Of a stretch of DNA of 64,000 nt, positions 35,005-42,582 are shown in pieces (the stretch's first letter is position 1; every line of letters starts with the position of its first letter). The notes below the pieces were generated by a model. It saw only the letters and a list, made by a program, of their open reading frames with translations, was not told the DNA's origin and did no database searches. Source of the stretch: Hymenobacter negativus (lineage in GTDB: Bacteria > Bacteroidota > Bacteroidia > Cytophagales > Hymenobacteraceae); the NCBI RefSeq assembly GCF_017571495.1, contig NZ_JAGETZ010000001.1, positions 897,035 through 961,034 on the forward strand. Reading direction: 5' to 3'. A program made the translations under genes and the position numbers.

Positions 35005-35153
35005 GAGATTGGAGACGTCTGTCATCCTGAGCAATGCCAAAGACCTTATCACCGAAGAACAGTTGGCAGTAATTCAATCAGCGTAGACGCGAGGAGGTCC
35101 TTCGCGCTGCTCAGGATGACAGACGTTTCTAATTCCTCATTCATTAAGCAAAG
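34982..35153. repeat. intergenic palindromic repeat, family A copy 2, with extended arms
   Basis: Core arms ACGTCTGTCATCCTGAGC (35015-35032) and its exact complement (35109-35126). A second, outer pair, TTGCTTAATGAATGAGGAAT-like, lies at 34982-35004 and 35131-35153 with one mismatch. The left outer arm is the 3' end of hemG including its TGA stop, so the gene's last codons are mirrored on the far side of the element. Confidence 0.85.
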
Positions 35154-35182
35154 CGCCAATGCAGCTTCGTGCGCCCAAACCC

Positions 35183-35190
35183 TATCTTTG
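35183..35190 (+). promoter_or_regulatory. -7 promoter element of the polyprenol-phosphate glycosyltransferase gene
   Basis: TATCTTTG, 17 bases before the ATG at 35208; supports that start over an upstream in-frame ATG at 35169, which would precede the promoter. Confidence 0.6.
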
Positions 35191-35207
35191 GGGCAAGATT
35201 ACACTCC

Positions 35208-35960
35208 ATGAGCAAAGGCCTCGTCCTAATTCCTACGTACAACGAGCGCGAAAATGCGGAGCTGATTATCCGGAAGGTGATGTCGCTGCCGCGAGCCTTC
35301 GATTTGCTCATTATAGACGATGGCTCGCCTGATGGCACGGCCGCCATTGTGCGGAGCTTACAGGCCGAATTCCCGGACCGCCTGTTTTTGGAAGAGCGCA
35401 CGGGCAAGCAGGGCCTGGGCACAGCCTATATTCATGGCTTTCGGTGGGCATTGGCCCGGGGCTATGAGTATGTGTTTGAGATGGATGCCGACTTTTCGCA
35501 CAATCCCGACGACCTGCTGCGCCTCTACGATGCCTGCGCTGTGGATGGCTACGACCTCGCCATTGGCTCGCGCTACATCGAGGGCGTGAATGTGGTGAAC
35601 TGGCCCATGTCGCGGGTGCTAATGTCATATTTCGCGTCGTGGTACGTGAAGCTGGTGACGGGCATGCCCGTGAACGACGCCACGGCCGGTTTTAAATGCT
35701 ACACGGCGCGGGTGTTGCGCGCCATCGACTTGAGCAAGATTCACTTCGTGGGCTACGCCTTCCAGATTGAGATGAAATGGCTGGCCTACAAGCTGGGCTT
35801 CCGAATTAAGGAAGTGCCCATCATCTTTACCGACCGCACCCGGGGCACCTCCAAAATGTCATCGGGCATTTTTCAGGAAGCATTGTTTGGCGTGCTGCAA
35901 ATGAAAATCAGCAGCTGGGTGCATCCGGTGAAGCCGGCAGCTACTGAATCGACAGAATAG
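35208..35960 (+). CDS. polyprenol monophosphomannose synthase-like glycosyltransferase (GT2)
   Basis: 250 aa, DPM1-like. GT-A motifs: LIPTYNERENAE, IIDDGSPDGT, DADFSHNPDD (DxD) and NDATAGFKCY / VPIIFTDRTRGTSKMS near the C-terminus. It should transfer a sugar, probably mannose, from GDP-mannose to a polyprenyl phosphate on the cytoplasmic face of the membrane; no C-terminal transmembrane segment is present, as in soluble DPM1-type enzymes. Sugar identity is inferred. Followed by TerC with a 100-base gap. Confidence 0.88.
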   Translation: MSKGLVLIPTYNERENAELIIRKVMSLPRAFDLLIIDDGSPDGTAAIVRSLQAEFPDRLFLEERTGKQGLGTAYIHGFRWALARGYEYVFEMDADFSHNPDDLLRLYDACAVDGYDLAIGSRYIEGVNVVNWPMSRVLMSYFASWYVKLVTGMPVNDATAGFKCYTARVLRAIDLSKIHFVGYAFQIEMKWLAYKLGFRIKEVPIIFTDRTRGTSKMSSGIFQEALFGVLQMKISSWVHPVKPAATESTE

Positions 35961-36060
35961 CCTGCTTGGTAGGGTCCCGGCAACTGTCCGGCGACGAACC
36001 AGCCTACGCCGCTCCGCTGGCTCAACCAGGGGTGCACGCCCGGCGTATCTTCCTTAACAC

Positions 36061-36987
36061 ATGGAAAATACCCCCCTGTTCTGGCTGGCCTTCACGGGTT
36101 TTGTTATTGGGCTGCTGCTGCTCGACTTGCTGGTTTTCAACCGCAAGGCGCACGAAATCAAGCTGCGCGAAGCCCTTGGCTGGAGCGCCTTCTGGGTGGC
36201 ACTGTCGCTGGGCTTCAACGCGCTGGTGTACCGTACCATGGGCCACCAGGCCGGCCTGCAATGGCTGACCGGCTACTTGGTAGAGAAAGCGCTGAGTGTA
36301 GATAACCTATTTGTTTTCCTGCTCATCTTCAGCTATTTCAAGGTACCGCCGCAGTACCAGCACCGCATCCTGTTCTGGGGCGTGCTGGGCGCGCTCCTTT
36401 TGCGGGCGGTGTTCATTCTGATTGGCGGGGCGCTGCTGGCCAAATTCCATTTTCTGCTCTACCTGCTGGGGGCATTTCTAGTGTACACGGGCATTCGCAT
36501 GGGTTTCAGCGGCGATGCCCCCGAAATTGACCCCGACAACAACCCGGTGGTGCGCTTCCTGAGCCGGCACCTACCCATCACCCGGCAACTGGAGGGCGGC
36601 AAGTTCTTTATCAAAAAGGACGGTTTGCGCTTCGCCACGCCACTTTTTGTGGTGCTGGTGATGGTGGAAACAACCGACGTGGTGTTCGCGGCCGACTCCA
36701 TTCCGGCCATTCTGGCCATTACCCGCGATACCTTTATCGTCTTCACCTCCAACGTTTTTGCCCTGCTGGGGCTACGGGCCATGTATTTTGCTTTGGCCAG
36801 CATGATGCGTCTATTTCACTACCTGCACTATGGCCTGTCACTGATTCTGGTGTTCATCGGGGGTAAGATTCTGTTTGAGAACATCTACCCGATTCCCATG
36901 CCCGTAGCACTGGGTGTAGTGGGCGGCCTGCTGGCGCTGAGTGTGTTGGCTTCACTGCTTTGGCCGAAGAAGAGCGGTGAGCAGTAA
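36061..36987 (+). CDS. TerC/Alx family integral membrane protein
   Basis: 308 aa with seven to nine hydrophobic helices. Diagnostic acidic membrane motifs: EKALSVDNLFVFLLIF and ETTDVVFAADSIPAILAIT, both characteristic of TerC/Alx proteins, which handle manganese or other metal export and metalation of secreted enzymes. No manganese-sensing yybP-ykoY-like leader was recognised upstream; the 100 bases before the ATG contain only GC-rich sequence and a weak TATCTTCC. Its TAA stop is inside a long inverted repeat shared with the convergent transglycosylase gene. Confidence 0.92.
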   Translation: MENTPLFWLAFTGFVIGLLLLDLLVFNRKAHEIKLREALGWSAFWVALSLGFNALVYRTMGHQAGLQWLTGYLVEKALSVDNLFVFLLIFSYFKVPPQYQHRILFWGVLGALLLRAVFILIGGALLAKFHFLLYLLGAFLVYTGIRMGFSGDAPEIDPDNNPVVRFLSRHLPITRQLEGGKFFIKKDGLRFATPLFVVLVMVETTDVVFAADSIPAILAITRDTFIVFTSNVFALLGLRAMYFALASMMRLFHYLHYGLSLILVFIGGKILFENIYPIPMPVALGVVGGLLALSVLASLLWPKKSGEQ

Positions 36988-37065
36988 GCACCAAGGAGAA
37001 AAAAAGGAACGTCATGCCTCGACTACACTCGGCACGACGTTCCTTTTTTTCTCCTTGGTGCTTAC
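36984..37065. terminator. 30-bp inverted repeat terminator shared by two convergent genes
   Basis: Perfect 30-bp arms (36984-37013 and 37036-37065; left begins GTAAGCACCAAGGAGA) around a 22-base centre. The arms include A7/T7 runs flanked by GGAACGTC. Both stop codons lie at mirror positions in the arms: TAA of TerC at 36985-36987 and TAA of the transglycosylase at 37062-37064. Confidence 0.9.
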
Positions 37066-39188
37066 TTCGGAGCCTTGGCTGGCTCAGTCGGTTCGGCGGC
37101 GTTGGAGTTTACGCCGGCATCGGGCGCGGCACCAGTGTTGAGCAGGTCAATCAGGTTGAGGGGCTCAAACTGGCTGGAATCGGCCGGGGCCACGGTGCGC
37201 GTGGTATCGGGGCGGGCAGCGAAGGACATGAACTGGCGGGCCGGGCCGCCGAGGTGCAGCGAATAAGGCAGGTTTTCGCGGTCATTGCCCGAAATGAGGT
37301 TGCGCGTAGCCATGATGTCGGCAATGAGGCGGAAGAAGTAGCGCGTGCTGCGGCGCAGGTCGCCATAGGCATCGAAGGAGTAGCGGGCAAACTTCGGCTT
37401 GGGAATGATGCTGGCCAGGTACAGGCTTTCGGCCAGGCTGAGCTCGTCGGGGTGCTTACCGTAGTAGAACAGGGCCGCCTCTTTCACGCCGTATACGCCG
37501 CGCTTGCCGCTGGGCCAGCGGTATTTGCTCGGGCCCCATTCGATGATGTTGAGGTATACCTCAAACATGCGCTGCTTGCTCACGAGATGGGTATTCTCGA
37601 TGAGCCACACGATGAGCGCCTCCTCGGCTTTGCGGCCCACGGTTTTCTGGCGGCTCAAAAACACGTTTTTCACCAGCTGCATGCTGATGGTGCTGCCGCC
37701 CCGCGCAAAGCGGTGCTCCTTGATGTTCTGGATGGCCGATTTCACAAATGCCTTTTCCATGAAGCCTTTGTGCGAGAAAAAGCGCGGGTCCTCGGCCGTG
37801 GTGATGGCCGCCCGCAGGTAGGGCGACACGCTATTATAAGGCGTGAAATCGGGGTTGGACGGGCCAACGTTGAATGTCCGGAGTGAGTCGCCCTTGTCGT
37901 TGTAGGCCGTGTAGGCGAAATCGGTGTTGAGCTGGTTCAGGTTTTCGGCGCCAAAGCTGGTGACGGCGAAGTTCTTGCCGCGCAGGCTGGAGTCGAAATG
38001 CAGGCTGTCGACGTTAGCCAAATCCACGTCGCCGTGCATGCGGTAGGTGAGCGTGCCCTTGCCCCGCACGCCCTGCGTGGCGTCAAAAATGCCTGTTGGC
38101 AGCGAGGAGAAAAAGTCGTTCGCTTCCGTTTCGGCCGATTCTACCTTGATGCTCACGGCCCGGCTGGGCTTCATCCGCACGCTGATTTCGGGGAACAGGT
38201 GCAGCTTGTTCATCACCACTTCGGAGCCTTTGTCGAGGCTGGCCGTGCCCCGGCCCAGGGTGGCGATGAAGTTCAGGGCCCCACGCTTCACCTCAATTTC
38301 GTTGGAGGCCAGCTTGGGATGGTAGAGGCTGAAGTTGCGGGCGGCCAGCGAGCCGCGCACCGTGAGGCGGCCGCCGGTCTCATCGTCGTCAAAATCCTTG
38401 CTATCGAGGCGCACCTGCACCGTGTCGAAGCTCACCAGTGCTCCGAAGCGGCGCGGCACATAGGGCAGCTGTACCGAGCCGCCAATGCCGTACACCCGCG
38501 CCGTGAGGGCATAGTCGCCGGGCTCAATATGGCCGCTGATGCCCAGCTCGTTCGACACCGAATCGATGTTGGCCGTGAGGCGGCCCGAGATATCGCCGTC
38601 CTGGATTTTGAGCTGCGGCAGGCGGAGCAGCGCCGTATGGCGCGGCCCCAGGTAGCTCACGTAGAAATCCTTGAAATTGGCCTCACCGGGCACGTTATCA
38701 AAGGCCGTTTCGAGGGCCTGATTCAGCATCAGGCCGTAGTTGGTGCCCTTGGTGGTATCGCGCGGGGCAGTGCTGGCCTTCTGCCGTTTGATGAGGAAGC
38801 CGTAGTTGTCGGAGGTATCGGTTTTGCGGGCCGTGAGCCGGGCCGTGAGGATTTGCAGGTCGCTGAAAACGGGCCGGCCGGCAAACAACGAGCGCACGCT
38901 CAGGCTGGCTTGCAGGCGGCGGGCGGTGAGCAGGGTGTCGGTGGGCGTGGAACGGGGCACGAGGCTCATCCCGGCAATTTCAACGGTTTTGAAGCCGGCA
39001 AACTTGGCCGGGCCCAGCGTGAGAATAACCGGATACTTGCGCTCAATCTTGGCTTTCACCTCCTTCAGGGCGTAGTCCAAGAGCTGCTGGCGCTTCCACT
39101 GAAACACGGCGAAGGCTACGAGCAACAGTGCGGCCAGGCCGCTCAGAATGCCGATAAGGAGTCGTTTGGTGGAAGGAGTTATGCGCAC
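37062..39188 (-). CDS. GT51 peptidoglycan transglycosylase with AsmA-like N-terminal domain, no transpeptidase
   Basis: 708 aa, GTG start. One N-terminal transmembrane helix (~9-30), then ~400 residues of beta-rich AsmA/DUF-like sequence (FKTVEIAGMSLVP, VFSDLQILTARLTA), and from ~450 a GT51 domain: catalytic Glu466 in TAEDPRFF, RGGSTISMQL (~496-505), RKAEEALIVWLIEN, the second Glu region EVYLNIIEWG (~544) and GVYGVKEAALFYYGK. It polymerises lipid II glycan strands in the periplasm. Unlike PBP1-type enzymes, no penicillin-binding domain follows; the last ~70 residues are Pro/Ala/Glu-rich. The substrate of the N-terminal domain is unknown. Confidence 0.87.
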   Translation of the reverse strand: MRITPSTKRLLIGILSGLAALLLVAFAVFQWKRQQLLDYALKEVKAKIERKYPVILTLGPAKFAGFKTVEIAGMSLVPRSTPTDTLLTARRLQASLSVRSLFAGRPVFSDLQILTARLTARKTDTSDNYGFLIKRQKASTAPRDTTKGTNYGLMLNQALETAFDNVPGEANFKDFYVSYLGPRHTALLRLPQLKIQDGDISGRLTANIDSVSNELGISGHIEPGDYALTARVYGIGGSVQLPYVPRRFGALVSFDTVQVRLDSKDFDDDETGGRLTVRGSLAARNFSLYHPKLASNEIEVKRGALNFIATLGRGTASLDKGSEVVMNKLHLFPEISVRMKPSRAVSIKVESAETEANDFFSSLPTGIFDATQGVRGKGTLTYRMHGDVDLANVDSLHFDSSLRGKNFAVTSFGAENLNQLNTDFAYTAYNDKGDSLRTFNVGPSNPDFTPYNSVSPYLRAAITTAEDPRFFSHKGFMEKAFVKSAIQNIKEHRFARGGSTISMQLVKNVFLSRQKTVGRKAEEALIVWLIENTHLVSKQRMFEVYLNIIEWGPSKYRWPSGKRGVYGVKEAALFYYGKHPDELSLAESLYLASIIPKPKFARYSFDAYGDLRRSTRYFFRLIADIMATRNLISGNDRENLPYSLHLGGPARQFMSFAARPDTTRTVAPADSSQFEPLNLIDLLNTGAAPDAGVNSNAAEPTEPAKAPK

Positions 39189-39219
39189 GGAACGTAGTTA
39201 GGGGCAGGCTAGCCAACGC

Positions 39220-39227
39220 CAAAGGTA
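39220..39227 (-). promoter_or_regulatory. -7 promoter element of the transglycosylase gene
   Basis: TACCTTTG on the minus strand, 31 bases before the GTG start. Confidence 0.55.
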
Positions 39228-39379
39228 AGAATAACGGGGCCGTAGGCAGAATACGGCATAGTGGACTTGGGCGGCCGAAAGTTGCAAATGCAAGATGGGG
39301 GCTTATCGTTCAACGTTCCAACCAGGCATCGGTGGAGCTAAGGAGGCGGATTTTCGTTCGGTACCGCCCGGCTGGCCCG

Positions 39380-39387
39380 TACTTTTG
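39380..39387 (+). promoter_or_regulatory. -7 promoter element of purB, predicts a leaderless mRNA
   Basis: TACTTTTG followed by CCCC and then ATG at 39392. Same arrangement as at argS and the histidine kinase gene. It also excludes the in-frame ATG at 39332 as start. Confidence 0.62.
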
Positions 39388-39391
39388 CCCC

Positions 39392-40732
39392 ATGCCCAGT
39401 CCCCTACTCGCCCTCTCGCCCCTCGACGGGCGCTACGCCCGCGCCACCGCCTCCCTGGCCCCGCGCTTCTCCGAAATGGCCCTGATACGCTACCGCGTGC
39501 TGGTCGAAGTCGAATACTTTATTGCCCTGGCCGAGCTGCCACTGCCCCAGCTGGCGGGTGTAGCGCCGGAGGCTTTCGCGCCGTTGCGCGGCTTGTATGA
39601 GCACTTCACCGAGGCTAATGCCGAAGCCATCAAAGCCCACGAGGCCGTGACCAATCACGACGTAAAAGCCGTGGAATACTGGCTGCGCGACGAGTTTACG
39701 AAGCTCGGACTGGCCGATTTTATTGAGTTCATCCACTTTGGCCTGACCTCGCAGGACGTGAATAACACCGCCATTCCGATGAGCTTCCGGGATGCGCTGA
39801 TGGGCGAGGTACTGCCCGCCTATGCCAAGGTGCGCAACGCGCTGGCCGCCCGTGCCCAGGAGTGGCTGGCCGTGCCCATGCTGGCCCGCACCCACGGCCA
39901 GCCGGCTTCTCCCACGCGGCTGGGCAAGGAAATAGAGGTATTTGTGGCGCGGCTTGATGCGCAGGTAACGCTGCTGGCGCAGGTGCCATTTGGGGCGAAG
40001 TTTGGCGGAGCCACCGGCAACTTCAACGCGCACTACGTGGCCTACCCCGGCACCGATTGGCACGCCTTCGCCACCACGTTCGTGAACGAGCGGCTGGGTT
40101 TGTCCCGCTCCTTCCCCACCACCCAGATTGAGCACTACGACCACCTGGCAGCCCACTGCGACGCCCTCAAGCGCCTCAACACGATACTGATGGACCTGGC
40201 CCGCGACGTGTGGCAGTACATCTCGCTCGGCTACTTCAAGCAGACCATCAAGGCCGGCGAGGTGGGTTCCTCCGCCATGCCGCACAAGGTGAACCCCATC
40301 GACTTTGAGAACGCAGAAGGCAACCTGGGCGTGGCCAACGCCCTGCTGGAGCACTTCGCCGCCAAGCTGCCCATCTCCCGCCTCCAGCGCGACCTCACCG
40401 ACTCCACGGTGCTGCGCAACCTGGGCGTGCCGCTGGGCCACATCCTGATTGCGTTGGGTGCTCTGCAGCGGGGCCTGGGCAAGCTGGCCCTGGATGAGTC
40501 GGCCTTGCACCGCGACCTGGAAGCCAACTGGGCCGTAGTGGCCGAAGGCATCCAAACCATCCTGCGCCGCGAAGCCTACCCCGACCCCTACAACGCCCTC
40601 AAAGCCCTGACCCGCACCGGAGAGGCCATTTCGGCGGCCAGCATTGGGGCGTTTATTGATGGATTGAATGTGGGCGAGGGCGTGAAGGCGGAACTGCGCG
40701 GCATAACGCCGCATAGCTACGTGGGGCGGTAG
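39392..40732 (+). CDS. purB: adenylosuccinate lyase
   Basis: 446 aa. Catalyses two steps of purine synthesis: SAICAR to AICAR plus fumarate, and adenylosuccinate to AMP plus fumarate. N-terminal LALSPLDGRYA and the fumarase/aspartase-superfamily signature GSSAMPHKVNPIDFENAEGN are diagnostic; RTHGQPASPT and TSQDVNNTA hold further active-site residues. The start is set at MPSPLLAL because the -7 element lies directly before it. An IDFENAEGNLG ending is typical of the PurB branch rather than argininosuccinate lyase. Confidence 0.96.
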   Translation: MPSPLLALSPLDGRYARATASLAPRFSEMALIRYRVLVEVEYFIALAELPLPQLAGVAPEAFAPLRGLYEHFTEANAEAIKAHEAVTNHDVKAVEYWLRDEFTKLGLADFIEFIHFGLTSQDVNNTAIPMSFRDALMGEVLPAYAKVRNALAARAQEWLAVPMLARTHGQPASPTRLGKEIEVFVARLDAQVTLLAQVPFGAKFGGATGNFNAHYVAYPGTDWHAFATTFVNERLGLSRSFPTTQIEHYDHLAAHCDALKRLNTILMDLARDVWQYISLGYFKQTIKAGEVGSSAMPHKVNPIDFENAEGNLGVANALLEHFAAKLPISRLQRDLTDSTVLRNLGVPLGHILIALGALQRGLGKLALDESALHRDLEANWAVVAEGIQTILRREAYPDPYNALKALTRTGEAISAASIGAFIDGLNVGEGVKAELRGITPHSYVGR

Positions 40733-40792
40733 CGACCTTGGCTACCGCATAAGCAGCTGATACCTTTCCATTTTTAGCCAACCAGCCAACCT

Positions 40793-42505
40793 ATGCTTTC
40801 TAATTTTCTCCACTTGAAAGCTGGCCTACTCCTCCTGCTCTTCGCAATGCCTTTATGGCTGTCAGCACAAAGCTGGCAGTCGGTGGTAGCGCTTCCCACA
40901 GCAGTCGGTGGTAGTTCCGCGATTGTTGATTTGGCTCCCGACGGGATAGGCGGCTACGTGGTGACGGGCGACTTCACTGGAACCATAACTTTGGGAACCA
41001 CCACCCTCAGCAGCGCTGGCAGCCAGGACATCTTCGTAGCTCGTTTCGATGCGGCCAACCAATGTACCCAAGCCGTGCGGGCCGGAGGTCTGGGCTATGA
41101 CCGCGCGGCGGCACTGGCACTCGATGCTATCGGGGCCGTTACGGTGGCCGGTGACTTCGACGGGCCGACGGCTACTTTTGGCGCTACCGTACTCACCAAC
41201 GCGGCATCGACGAATAACCCGTACAGTTCCGATGTATTCGTGGCCACGCTCAGCACGGCCGGCCAGTGGACGCGGGCCACCGGCGCCGGTGGGCCCAGCA
41301 TCGACATAGCCGAGGACGTGGCACTCGACGCCAATGGGACTGCCGTGGTCGTAGGCTCGTTTGTTGGAGGCACGGCTACGTTCGGTTCCTTCACTGTCTC
41401 ATCCAGGGCAATCAGCGGGGCCCTGTTCGTGGCCCGTCTGAGCAGTGCAGGTAGCTGGTCGGCGGCCATGAGCGCTACTAGCAACGGTTCGCCCAGCACC
41501 CTGACGGGCGTGGCACTGGATGCCAACGGCAACGCGGTGGTGTGCGGTTACCTCTACACCGGCGGAACCCTAGCTTTGGGTACCACCACCGTGACCAACT
41601 ACACAGCTTCCACTACCGTTTTTGTGGCTCGCCTAAGCCGCACCAACGCCTGGACGCAGGCGACCCAGGCCATTAATAGTGGCGGGTATGCTTTTTCTGG
41701 CCCGGTGGCCGTCGATGCCAGTGGCAATGTAGTGGTGGCCGGCGTTTTTTCTGATAACGACATCCGCTTTGGCACCACCACCCTCACTTATCAGGGGATG
41801 ACGGGCCCGGCACGGAATTCTGACAACCTGTTCGTGGCGCGGCTGAGCAGCGGCGGCGTCTGGACCTATGCGGCCCAGGCAAGCGGCATTAACGGTAGCT
41901 CTCCCACCGCCATCGCTTTCGACCAAGGAGGCAATGTACTGGTAGCGGGCTACTTTTATTCGTCATCTCTCACGCTGGGTAACACCGCCCTCGCTAATGC
42001 CAACCCAAACCCCAGCCTCACTGCTGCCAACGGCGATGTGTTTCTGGCCCGCCTCAACCCGGCGGGCAGTTGGACTTACGCCATTCAGGCTGGGGGGCTG
42101 GGAGCTGATGGGGCCAATGCCCTGGCGCTAGATGGCAACGGAGCGCTGATAGCCGGCAGTTTTGGGAATTCACCCGCTTCGTTCGGCCTCTTTACTGTTA
42201 CGACGCCGGCCGCTTATACTGGCTTCGTTGCACGTATTGGGGGGGCGCCATTAGCTTCAGCGGCCATTGCAGGCCTTTCCCAGGTCGCAATGGCACCCAA
42301 CCCCGCTGCCCGCGTCACCACCCTCGCCTTGCCCGCCGCTTCTGAAACGACTACCACTACCTTGTTGGATGCCCTTGGCCGCATCGCCCGCACCTATGCG
42401 TTGCCGGCTCACGCCACCAGCGCCACGCTCGACCTCGCCGGCCTTGCGCCCGGCCTCTACGTGGTGCGCTGCGGCGCGGCTGCGGGCAAGCTTGTAGTAG
42501 AATAA
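40793..42505 (+). CDS. secreted SBBP-type beta-propeller protein with T9SS sorting domain
   Basis: 570 aa. Signal peptide 1-25 (LLLLLFAMPLWLSAQ). About nine repeats of ~50 residues follow, of the form ALDANGNVVVAG.F...FGTTTL......FVARLS..G.WT.A (e.g. ATFGATVLTN, DVFVATLSTAGQWTRA), fitting the seven-bladed SBBP/propeller class. A T9SS type A domain closes the protein (MAPNPAARVTTLAL...GLAPGLYVVRCGAAAGKLVVE-type end). Role unknown; surface adhesion or binding is a guess. First of a run of related genes; 77 bases separate it from the next, possibly cotranscribed. A near-consensus TACCTTTC lies ~25 bases upstream. Confidence 0.82.
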   Translation: MLSNFLHLKAGLLLLLFAMPLWLSAQSWQSVVALPTAVGGSSAIVDLAPDGIGGYVVTGDFTGTITLGTTTLSSAGSQDIFVARFDAANQCTQAVRAGGLGYDRAAALALDAIGAVTVAGDFDGPTATFGATVLTNAASTNNPYSSDVFVATLSTAGQWTRATGAGGPSIDIAEDVALDANGTAVVVGSFVGGTATFGSFTVSSRAISGALFVARLSSAGSWSAAMSATSNGSPSTLTGVALDANGNAVVCGYLYTGGTLALGTTTVTNYTASTTVFVARLSRTNAWTQATQAINSGGYAFSGPVAVDASGNVVVAGVFSDNDIRFGTTTLTYQGMTGPARNSDNLFVARLSSGGVWTYAAQASGINGSSPTAIAFDQGGNVLVAGYFYSSSLTLGNTALANANPNPSLTAANGDVFLARLNPAGSWTYAIQAGGLGADGANALALDGNGALIAGSFGNSPASFGLFTVTTPAAYTGFVARIGGAPLASAAIAGLSQVAMAPNPAARVTTLALPAASETTTTTLLDALGRIARTYALPAHATSATLDLAGLAPGLYVVRCGAAAGKLVVE

Positions 42506-42582
42506 GTGGATTAACCCCTCGTAATAGTTAGGTTCTCCAAACGTAGCATTACAGCATAATCACCCCCTTATTTTCATTACTT

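Noticed and set aside
35966..36268. Alternative plus-strand frame at the start of TerC
   Set aside because: Overlaps TerC in another frame, and TerC starts with a canonical N-terminus at 36061.
37998..39197. 399-codon open frame antisense to the transglycosylase
   Set aside because: The opposite strand encodes an intact AsmA/GT51 protein with its own promoter element; the frame is a shadow.
39404..40714. 436-codon open frame antisense to purB
   Set aside because: purB has all family signatures on the plus strand; the antisense frame is a by-product of GC-rich codon use and resembles no protein family.
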